Below, piece by piece: positions 17,080 through 23,881 of a stretch of DNA of 64,000 nucleotides; positions within the stretch are counted from its first letter, which is position 1; every line of letters begins with the position of its first letter. Position numbers and translations under genes: made by a program. The notes under the pieces are model-generated. The model ran no database searches, was not told the origin of the DNA, and worked only from the letters and a program-made list of their open reading frames with translations. Source of the DNA: CAYVQZ01 sp964453435 (GTDB lineage Bacteria > Abyssobacteria > SURF-5); NCBI GenBank assembly GCA_964453435.1, contig CAYVQZ010000001.1, positions 124,001 to 188,000 on the forward strand, given 5' to 3'.

Positions 17080-17760
17080 GTGGCTATCGAAGCAAACTTG
17101 AGGCATCTGCGAGAGCGAATATCCCGAACAGCGGAAAAGACGGGGCGGGACCCGGCAGATATTACGCTTGTGGCAGTTACAAAAACGGTGGATGTTGAGA
17201 CAATAAAACGCGCGATAGACTGCGGGGTCACGATTATCGGAGAGAACAGGGTCCGCGAGGCTCTGGCAAAGCATGCCGAGATAGGAGATACGGTCGAGTG
17301 GCACATGGTCGGCCACCTGCAATCAAGAAAGGCGGCCCAGGCAGTCGAGATTTTTGATATGGTGCAGTCTGTCGACAGCGTGTCGACGGCCGCGGCGCTT
17401 CAGAAGCGATGCCGTGCGGCGGCTCGCACGGTCCGTGTCCTGATCGAGGTGAACACCTCGAATGAAGGCCAGAAATACGGCGTGCCGCCAAACGAGGCCG
17501 AATCGTTGATCCGCGAGATTGCGCGCATGGAAACCCTGAAGATAGAGGGTCTGATGACCATGGCGCCCTTGGCGCCGCAACCCGAATTGGCACGACCCTC
17601 GTTTCGACAGCTCCGCGAACTGGCCGAAAAGCTTCGAGCCAGGGACATTGTGGGGGTTCGTCTGGATGTGCTATCGATGGGAATGACGAATGACTTCGAG
17701 GTTGCGATCGAGGAGGGCTCGAACATGGTGAGGGTCGGTACGGCTATATTCGGACAATGA
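17080..17760 (+). CDS. yggS: YggS/PROSC-type PLP homeostasis protein
   Basis: A 226-residue member of the YggS (PLPBP) family, a cytoplasmic pyridoxal-phosphate-binding protein involved in vitamin B6 and amino-acid homeostasis rather than a known catalytic step. The PLP lysine is K35 in 'TLVAVTKT'. Other landmarks are '[11 protein letters not shown]', '[14 protein letters not shown]', 'VQSVDS', '[16 protein letters not shown]' and the phosphate-binding 'VRVGTAIFG' at the C-terminus. The stop overlaps the pheS start (ATGA), placing it at the head of the pheST unit. The start is GTG. Confidence 0.92.
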   Translation: MAIEANLRHLRERISRTAEKTGRDPADITLVAVTKTVDVETIKRAIDCGVTIIGENRVREALAKHAEIGDTVEWHMVGHLQSRKAAQAVEIFDMVQSVDSVSTAAALQKRCRAAARTVRVLIEVNTSNEGQKYGVPPNEAESLIREIARMETLKIEGLMTMAPLAPQPELARPSFRQLRELAEKLRARDIVGVRLDVLSMGMTNDFEVAIEEGSNMVRVGTAIFGQ

Positions 17761-18794
17761 GGGAAACGCACCGGGCCATGGAAGAAAAACTGCAACGAAT
17801 CAAAAACGAGGCAAGGGAAAAGGTCGGGGAGTCCGCCGACCTTTCGCAGCTCGCACAGGCGCAAGTCGAGTACCTGGGCCGGAAGGGAGCCATCACCAGG
17901 CTGCTTCGGCAAACGGGCTCGCTTCCGCCCGAAGAGCGCCCTGCGTTCGGCAAGCGCACGAACGAATTGAAAATTGAAATTCAGGAACTCATCGACGCCA
18001 GGCGCTCCCAGCTCGAACAGCAGGAAAAGAGCCGGAGACTCAGCAAGGAAACCGTAGATGTCACGCTCCCCGGAATAAGACCCAAGCTGGGGCATCTGCA
18101 TCCGATAACAATCGTGTTCGAGGAAATCCTTCGCATATTCGAAAGCCTGGGCTTCGAGGTGGCGACCGGCCCCGAAGTGGAAACAGACTATTATAACTTT
18201 GAAGCTCTCAATTTCCCCAAGGACCACCCGACACGAGATATGCAGGACACCTTTTTCATAAGCGACGCCGTCCTGCTGAGGACCCATACCTCTCCCGTGC
18301 AGATCAGAGTGATGTCGTCACGGCGACCCCCTCTGAGAATTGTGGCGCCCGGCAAAGTATTTCGCCGAGATGACGACGTGACCCATAGCCCCATGTTCTA
18401 TCAGGTTGAAGGGTTGGTGGTCGATACCAATATCACCCTGGGAGACCTGAAGGGTGTTCTGGTGGCGTTCATCCATAAGCTTTACGGCCCGGAAACCGCA
18501 TTGCGGTTCCGACCCAGTTTCTTCCCCTTCACGGAACCGAGCGCCGAGGTCGACATACGCTGTGTAATATGCGGCGGCACGGGCTGCCGGACCTGCTCGC
18601 ACTCGGGTTGGCTCGAGATACTCGGCTCGGGCATGGTTCATCCCAACGTGTTCCGCGCAGTGGGCTACGATCCCGAGGAATATACGGGATTCGCGTTCGG
18701 CCTGGGCGTCGACAGGCTGGTCATGTTGAAATACGGCATCGACGACATCAGGGTGCTGTACGAGAACAACGTCAAATTCCTCGAGCAGTTCTGA
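17757..18794 (+). CDS. pheS: Phenylalanyl-tRNA synthetase alpha subunit
   Basis: The 345-residue catalytic subunit, which charges tRNA-Phe as an alpha2-beta2 enzyme with PheT. It has an N-terminal coiled coil (residues about 5-95), then class II synthetase motifs: '[31 protein letters not shown]', motif 2 '[21 protein letters not shown]', the '[30 protein letters not shown]' segment, and motif 3 '[22 protein letters not shown]'. Length and motifs are standard. It overlaps the yggS-type gene by 4 bp; 143 bp separate it from pheT. Confidence 0.96.
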   Translation: MRETHRAMEEKLQRIKNEAREKVGESADLSQLAQAQVEYLGRKGAITRLLRQTGSLPPEERPAFGKRTNELKIEIQELIDARRSQLEQQEKSRRLSKETVDVTLPGIRPKLGHLHPITIVFEEILRIFESLGFEVATGPEVETDYYNFEALNFPKDHPTRDMQDTFFISDAVLLRTHTSPVQIRVMSSRRPPLRIVAPGKVFRRDDDVTHSPMFYQVEGLVVDTNITLGDLKGVLVAFIHKLYGPETALRFRPSFFPFTEPSAEVDIRCVICGGTGCRTCSHSGWLEILGSGMVHPNVFRAVGYDPEEYTGFAFGLGVDRLVMLKYGIDDIRVLYENNVKFLEQF

Positions 18795-18937
18795 CGCTCT
18801 GCGCTCTCATACTATGTCGATAGGTTCTCGAAAGGAGCGCCGGCGGAGAGGGGGTTCATGAAGGTTCGGAAAGTTCACTCGAACAGGCTCGCGGCGCCAA
18901 ATCACAGTGCCACAACAACCCGCGGAGAAACACATTC

Positions 18938-21340
18938 ATGCGCGTTTCGCTCAACTGGCTGAAAGAGTTCGTCCCTACGAATCTCACGCCCGCCGAATTG
19001 TCGGGCCGGCTGACGATGGCCGGAGTGGAAGTGGAAGCGATCGATGAGATCAGGCCGGACTTCGAAGGAGTGGTTGTGGGCAAGGTGCTCGAGATCAAAT
19101 CTCACCCCAACGCTGACAAACTCGTGCTCTGCGAGGTTGATGTCGGCAGACCTTCCTCGCTCCGCATCGTTTGCGGCGCGCGAAATATGAGTGAGGGCGA
19201 CAAAGTTCCCGTGGCCCTGGTCGGGGCGCGGCTGAAAGATGGAACAAGAGTGAAGAAGACAAAAATTCGGGGCGAATCCTCCGAAGGGATGATGTGTTCC
19301 GAGCGAGAACTGGGAATCAGCGAAGACCATTCCGGCATTATGATACTGCCCGCCGAGGCGCCATTGGGTAAATCGCTCGATGAAACGTTCGGACTGAGCG
19401 ATGTCGTACTCGAGCTCGGGGTCACCCCTAACCGGTCGGATTGCCTGAGCGTGTTCGGCGTGGCTCGCGAAGTGGCGGCGATAACGGGGGGCGGCGCAAC
19501 GCTCGGGGACGTTCGCGCAGCGGAAAATGAGCACGATACGGCGTCCCTCACATCGGTCACGATCGACGACGAGGTCGGCTGTCCCCGATATGCGGCCCGG
19601 GTGGTGTCCGGTGTCACAATCGGCCCGTCACCGGCGTGGATACAGCAGAGGCTCGCAAAGGCGGGCCTCCGACCTCTGAACAATGTCGTTGACGTTACGA
19701 ACTACGTCCTCATGGAATTGGGACACCCTCTGCACGCCTTTGATTACAACAAATTGGAAGAGAACAGGATTGTGGTGAGGCGAGCCCGAAGCGGTGAGTC
19801 AATCGTCACGCTGGACGGGACAAGCCGCGAGCTTTCGGAACACATGCTGGTAATTGCAGACGCGGAGAAACCGGTCGCCATCGCCGGAATTATGGGGGGC
19901 GCCAATTCGGAGGTTACGGAACTGACGAACACGGTTCTGATTGAATCGGCCTATTTTGATCCCGCAACAATCCGGAAAACATCGAAGTCACTCGGGCTCT
20001 CCACCGAAGCCTCCTACCGATTTGAACGCGGCGCCGACCCGGAAATGGCGCCGGTCGCCCTCGACCGCGCCGCCTCGTTGATGGCAGAACTGTGCGGAGG
20101 CAGGGTCGCGCGGGGGCTGGTCGACGAGTATCCGCGCAAATTCGCCTTTCCCGAGATACCGCTCAGGTTTGCCCGCATGAAGAGAATCCTCGGGATCGAA
20201 GCGCCGCCGGATATTGCTGTTTCGATTCTGCAATCGCTGGGGTTCGAGAGGCTTACCAGCGATTCCGAAACGGTGCTCGTAAAGGTACCCAGCTACAGGC
20301 CGGATATCACGGCTGAAATAGACTTGATAGAGGAGGTAGCACGAATCTACGGGTACGAGAAGATTGAAGCGTCCTATCCTTCTGATACTACCGTCATGGA
20401 GCGCGGGATTGAACCGCCTTCTCTCGAAAGCCAATGCAAAGCAATCCTGAAGAGTTGCGGTTTCACGGAGATCATTGCGTACAGTTTCGGCTCGCCAAAG
20501 GATATGGCCGACGTGCAACCCAACGGCGGCATGCTCCCCATCCGCATGAAGAATCCGCTGAGCGAGGATGCAAGCGTGCTGCGCACAACGCTGGTCCCGG
20601 GGATACTTCACACCGTCCAAACGAATGTGAAAATCGGAAACAAGGACTTGAAGGTTTTTGAGACCGGCAAAATATACCTGCCGGACAAAGAACACGAATT
20701 GCCCGACGAGAGAACATATGTCTGCGCGGCCGCCACCGGCCTGCCGAGCCCCATAAACTGGAAACATGAATCGAAAGAAGTTGATTTTTTCGACACGAAA
20801 GGCGTTGCGGAAACGCTCCTTCAAACGCTCGGCTGCGCGCGGGTGGAAACAAGAAAAGCAACACACCCGGGATTTCACCCCGGAATATGCGCCGACCTGT
20901 TGGTGGATGGAAACGTCATCGGGAAAACCGGTGAAATACACCCGGACATTCTCCACAAGTACGAATTGGCCCAGAAAGTCTATCTGTTTGAATTCGATGC
21001 CTCCTTGCTCGAGTCACAAGGCGCCTCATCCCGAAGATACGAGAAGCCTTCCCGGTTTCCCTTTTCCGACCGCGACATGGCCATCGTGGTGCACCAGGAC
21101 GTGGAAGCCTCTGCAATCCATTCCGCGATTGTGCAAGCAGCCGGACCATTACTCAAGCACGTGGTTCTTTTCGACCTTTATCGGGGCGAACAAATCGGTG
21201 AAAACATGAAGAGTCTGGCGTTTACCCTGCGGTTCCAGAGCGACGAACGAACCTTGACCGACGAAGAAATCACGAATGAGTTCAACAGAATTGTCGGAGC
21301 GCTCGAAGAATCATTTGATGCAAAACTAAGGTCACGATGA
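18938..21340 (+). CDS. pheT: Phenylalanyl-tRNA synthetase beta subunit
   Basis: The 800-residue beta subunit. It has the N-terminal tRNA-binding OB fold ('VVGKVLEIKSHPNADKLVLCEVDVG', about residues 46-70, and 'GMMCSERELGISEDHSGIMILP'), the B3/B4 editing region ('RPLNNVVDVTNYVLMELGHPLHAFD', 'IAGIMGG'), the B5 domain ('VPSYRPDITAEIDLIEEVARIYGYEKI') and the C-terminal anticodon-binding FDX-ACB domain ('PSRFPFSDRDMAIVV', 'LAFTLRFQSDERTLTDEEI'). All domains are present and length is typical. It sits 3 bp upstream of the small coiled-coil gene. Confidence 0.96.
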   Translation: MRVSLNWLKEFVPTNLTPAELSGRLTMAGVEVEAIDEIRPDFEGVVVGKVLEIKSHPNADKLVLCEVDVGRPSSLRIVCGARNMSEGDKVPVALVGARLKDGTRVKKTKIRGESSEGMMCSERELGISEDHSGIMILPAEAPLGKSLDETFGLSDVVLELGVTPNRSDCLSVFGVAREVAAITGGGATLGDVRAAENEHDTASLTSVTIDDEVGCPRYAARVVSGVTIGPSPAWIQQRLAKAGLRPLNNVVDVTNYVLMELGHPLHAFDYNKLEENRIVVRRARSGESIVTLDGTSRELSEHMLVIADAEKPVAIAGIMGGANSEVTELTNTVLIESAYFDPATIRKTSKSLGLSTEASYRFERGADPEMAPVALDRAASLMAELCGGRVARGLVDEYPRKFAFPEIPLRFARMKRILGIEAPPDIAVSILQSLGFERLTSDSETVLVKVPSYRPDITAEIDLIEEVARIYGYEKIEASYPSDTTVMERGIEPPSLESQCKAILKSCGFTEIIAYSFGSPKDMADVQPNGGMLPIRMKNPLSEDASVLRTTLVPGILHTVQTNVKIGNKDLKVFETGKIYLPDKEHELPDERTYVCAAATGLPSPINWKHESKEVDFFDTKGVAETLLQTLGCARVETRKATHPGFHPGICADLLVDGNVIGKTGEIHPDILHKYELAQKVYLFEFDASLLESQGASSRRYEKPSRFPFSDRDMAIVVHQDVEASAIHSAIVQAAGPLLKHVVLFDLYRGEQIGENMKSLAFTLRFQSDERTLTDEEITNEFNRIVGALEESFDAKLRSR

Positions 21341-21343
21341 GCG

Positions 21344-21628
21344 ATGGAAGAAAAGCTGACCCGCTTGGAAGAACAGATGAAACGGCTCATTACCGACTTT
21401 CGCGAAATGCGCGAGAGAAACGAAGCGCTGCGCCAAGAGAATGAGCGCTTGCTGAATGAATTGTTGGAGAAAAGCCGAAAACTCGAGGTGCTCGAAGAAA
21501 GGGGTTCCATCCTTATAGAAGCGCAAACCGAAAAGAGGAAAATGGAGCAGCAGAGAGAGCGCATCCGCAAAGAAACCCTCGAATTGCTGGAAAAGGTGCA
21601 AGCGCTGAAAGGCAACGAGAACCCGTGA
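21344..21628 (+). CDS. Small coiled-coil protein, ZapB-like by position
   Basis: A 94-residue protein that is almost entirely heptad-repeat coiled coil ('LEEQMKRLITDFREMRERNEALRQENERLLNELLEKSRKLEVLEE'). It lies between pheT (3-bp gap) and zapA (4-bp overlap). A small coiled-coil partner next to zapA suggests a role in the FtsZ-ring (Zap) network. Coiled-coil composition alone cannot prove homology with ZapB, so the assignment rests on context. Confidence 0.7.
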   Translation: MEEKLTRLEEQMKRLITDFREMRERNEALRQENERLLNELLEKSRKLEVLEERGSILIEAQTEKRKMEQQRERIRKETLELLEKVQALKGNENP

Positions 21629-21933
21629 CCAGACAAGTTACCGTGAAAGTGTCGATTTACGGAACCGAGTACGTCTTTAAGACCGACGACCCCCAATATG
21701 TGCAGGCGCTCGCCAAATACGTGGACGAGCAAATACAGAAGATTGAGTCATCGAGAAAAATATCCTCGCCCGCCAAGGTTATCACGCTTGCCGCATTTAA
21801 TATTGCCGATGAGTTGTTGAGAATCAAGCAGGAAAAAGAGGGGATTGAAAACACCATAGCGGAACGCCTGAACGCAATGCTGGAAATGGCAGAGGAGGCC
21901 AGCCGCCCGCCCGGTATTCCCGACCACGCCTGA
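21625..21933 (+). CDS. zapA: Cell division protein ZapA
   Basis: A 102-residue FtsZ-ring-associated protein. The N-terminal domain begins 'VTVKVSIYGTEYVFKTDDPQYVQALAKYVDEQI' and the helix has 'KVITLAAFNIADELLRIKQEKEGIE', both standard for ZapA; the C-terminus is a coiled coil used for tetramerisation. It cross-links FtsZ protofilaments in the cytoplasm. The start is the second codon set after the upstream gene's GTGA overlap. The pheT-(coiled coil)-zapA arrangement is widespread, and in many bacteria the 6S RNA gene follows zapA. Confidence 0.92.
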   Translation: MTRQVTVKVSIYGTEYVFKTDDPQYVQALAKYVDEQIQKIESSRKISSPAKVITLAAFNIADELLRIKQEKEGIENTIAERLNAMLEMAEEASRPPGIPDHA

Positions 21934-22024
21934 TACTCCCTCTCCTCTCCCGCCGCGCGAAGAAGGACGACGGCGGAAGCCGTCCTGAATTCGTCTCAGG
22001 ATTACCCATGTTGCCGAAATGCCA

Positions 22025-22206
22025 GCGCAGGGGTCTGTGAGTGTGCTCCCCCACGGTTTACGGTGAAAGTTGTTCGCTTTGGAGACAGTGAAACCGTCTC
22101 ATGATTGCCTGGCGAAGGAGTTATTGGGAGACATCATGCCTCACGGTGTCCCCCCAATGACCCGTATCAGCAACCGTGGGACACGCTCCTTCTGCCCAGA
22201 CCCCGC
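22025..22206 (+). ncRNA. ssrS: Candidate structured RNA downstream of zapA (6S RNA?)
   Basis: About 180 nt that can fold into one long interrupted hairpin. The closing stem is GGGGTCTG (22030-22037) with CAGACCCC (22197-22204). After an asymmetric bubble comes CCCACGG (22050-22056) with CCGTGGG (22174-22180), then TACGG (22059-22063) with CCGTA (22162-22166). Inside are GAGAC/GTCTC (22082-22100) and ATGAT/ATCAT (22101-22137). Length, the large central bubble carrying GTGTGC, and the position after zapA fit 6S RNA, the RNA polymerase-sequestering regulator. I could not confirm the 6S consensus, and some ends (GTGGGACA...GACCCCG) also recall the local REP-like repeat, so the identity is uncertain. 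Confidence 0.4.
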
Positions 22207-22280
22207 ACTTTTGGAAAGATTCTTGCATAGAAGACCGCTTGTCGCCAAAGCAGAAATTGCGCGAAACCTGTCTCTGTCGG

Positions 22281-22333
22281 GACGGCGGCTGGATGACTGA
22301 TGCGCATCTTTTTGGTTTCGGACGGCGGCTGGA
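22281..22333 (+). repeat. Short direct repeat GACGGCGGCTGGA
   Basis: GACGGCGGCTGGA occurs at 22281-22293 and again at 22321-22333, exactly 40 bp apart, the second copy ending 12 bp before the first of two tandem promoters. The spacing is close to four helical turns, which would place both copies on the same DNA face. No function is known. Confidence 0.6.
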
Positions 22334-22345
22334 GGTTAAAGTGGG

Positions 22346-22374
22346 TTGACAAAACTTGCCTTTCAGCATAAAAT
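22346..22374 (+). promoter_or_regulatory. Tandem promoter P1 of the ketosynthase-kinase-exporter operon
   Basis: TTGACA (22346-22351), a 17-bp spacer, TAAAAT (22369-22374). The direct repeats GACGGCGGCTGGA lie just upstream. Confidence 0.75.
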
Positions 22375-22413
22375 ATAAATTTATAGATTAATAAAAAAGG
22401 AGTTCGGATTGGC

Positions 22414-22442
22414 TTGACATGGGAAGGGATTGGTAGTAAAAT
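22414..22442 (+). promoter_or_regulatory. Tandem promoter P2 of the ketosynthase-kinase-exporter operon
   Basis: TTGACA (22414-22419), a 17-bp spacer, TAAAAT (22437-22442): the same boxes and spacing as P1, 68 bp downstream. The predicted leader to the ketosynthase-like gene is about 125 nt. Confidence 0.75.
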
Positions 22443-22575
22443 ATTTATGAGCTGATTAATAGTAGTCGGATTTTTCTCTGCTTTCCAAGATGTTGGGCTT
22501 CTCATTTTCGATTTCGCGACATGTAGTAGTTCACTGGTGGAATTACGGCGGGCTTAGGACGGGAAGGTTCATCGG

Positions 22576-23841
22576 GTGCAGAAGCGCTGTGTGGTAACAG
22601 GAATCGGCGTAGTATCGTCGGTCGGTATCGGGAAGCAACAATGGTGGCGTTCCCTGGTCGAGGGAAGGTCCGGCGTTTCCCCCATCACCTATTTTGACAC
22701 CTCCGAACTGCCGGTTCATGTCGGTGGCGAAGTAAAAAATTTCAAGCCTTCCCTGTATGTGGACGAAAATCGGCTTCCAGTCACGGCTCGATACACTCAG
22801 TTTGCCATTGCGGCGGCAAAGATGGCCGCTGAAGACGGAGGGATGCGGCCGAACCAGCACAGCAACTCCCGCCCGTCTCTGATACTGGGAACAACATCTC
22901 CTCCGGTCGACTCGGTCGAAACTCAGCTCAAATCAGTCTTGCAAGAAAAAACCCACCTCCATGTCTCGGCCCATGCCCTCACGGCGATTTGTCCACACGC
23001 CCCTACCGCCGAAGTCGCCAACGCTCTCGGCTTCTTCGAATCGACGTCCACCATCTCCACGGCCTGCACATCGGGCTTCAATGCAATCGGAGCAGGATTG
23101 AGGGACATCCAAACTGGGCGCAAGGACATTGTTCTGGCGGGTGCCACGGAAAGCACTCTCGCCTTCTTCACCTTTCTCGCATTCATCGCTTCGGGGTTGC
23201 TGGCAAAGAATTCCGACATGCCGCCGGAAGCGATTATGCGGCCGTTCGACAGGAAGCGTCATGGCGGAGTGCTCTCGGAGGGTTCAACCTTCGTGGTTCT
23301 GGAGGAACTGGAACACGCGAGAATGCGCGGTGCACATATTTATGGCGAAATTGCAGGCTTTGCATCGCGGGAAAAACACAGGGGCTCGATGCGAACACTT
23401 CCGATTAAACAAGGCATGGTCCATGCCATGCGCGAAGCGCTCGCGGATGCTCGGATTCGACCGGAGGATGTCGATTTCGTATCGGCCAACGGGACCTCCG
23501 GTGTAATCTCGGACAAGATGGAGACTCTCGCATTAAAAGAGGTATTCGGGAAACATGCGTACCGGTTGCCGATAAGTTCCATAAAATCGATGACGGGAAT
23601 CCCGAATTCAACGGCCGGCCCCATGCAGTTGGCTGCCGCTTTGATGTCTTTCGAGACGGACATTATTCCTCCGACCATCAACTACGAGTGCCCCGATCCG
23701 GACTGCGATCTTGATTACGTGCCCAATGTCGCGAGAATCAACCGTGTGAACGTAGCCCTCTTGAATAACCATGCTCTGGACGACAGCAACGCGGTTTTGG
23801 TTGCGAAAAGATACAGCGACTCGGATAACCATGTAGTATGA
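22576..23841 (+). CDS. Divergent beta-ketoacyl synthase (KAS I/II fold) lacking both active-site His
   Basis: A 421-residue thiolase-fold protein that aligns along its whole length with FabF ('VVTGIGVVSSVG', 'STISTACTSGFNAIGAGLRDIQTGRKDIVLAGATES', 'MRPFDRKRHGGVLSEGSTFVVLEELEHA', 'PPTINYECPDPDCDLDYVP'). The nucleophile Cys164 is kept. The two catalytic His are not: the HGTS motif reads NGTS (Asn305) and GHLLGAAG reads GIPNSTAG (Ile342). The C-terminal GFGG-N loop is replaced by 'NNHALDDSN'. Normal decarboxylative condensation therefore looks unlikely; an acyl-transfer, chain-length or regulatory role is possible. GTG start with GGAAGG upstream. First gene of a five-gene unit with three kinases and an MMPL exporter. 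Confidence 0.85.
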   Translation: MQKRCVVTGIGVVSSVGIGKQQWWRSLVEGRSGVSPITYFDTSELPVHVGGEVKNFKPSLYVDENRLPVTARYTQFAIAAAKMAAEDGGMRPNQHSNSRPSLILGTTSPPVDSVETQLKSVLQEKTHLHVSAHALTAICPHAPTAEVANALGFFESTSTISTACTSGFNAIGAGLRDIQTGRKDIVLAGATESTLAFFTFLAFIASGLLAKNSDMPPEAIMRPFDRKRHGGVLSEGSTFVVLEELEHARMRGAHIYGEIAGFASREKHRGSMRTLPIKQGMVHAMREALADARIRPEDVDFVSANGTSGVISDKMETLALKEVFGKHAYRLPISSIKSMTGIPNSTAGPMQLAAALMSFETDIIPPTINYECPDPDCDLDYVPNVARINRVNVALLNNHALDDSNAVLVAKRYSDSDNHVV

Positions 23842-23854
23842 CAATGACGGAGTT

Positions 23855-23870
23855 TCGGCTGTGAAGCCGA
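23855..23870 (+). other. Small hairpin next to the ribosome-binding site of the first kinase gene
   Basis: TCGGCT-GTGA-AGCCGA forms a 6-bp stem with a GNRA-type tetraloop in the 40-nt gap between the ketosynthase-like gene and the kinase gene. Its 3' arm abuts the GAGAGGG ribosome-binding site. It could stabilise a processed transcript end or tune translation. Confidence 0.45.
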
Positions 23871-23881
23871 GAGGGTGACGA

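Noticed and set aside
21969..21984. Hairpin GACGGC-GGAA-GCCGTC after zapA as terminator
   Set aside because: A stable stem-loop, but followed by 'ctgaattcgtc' with no T-tract; not called a terminator.
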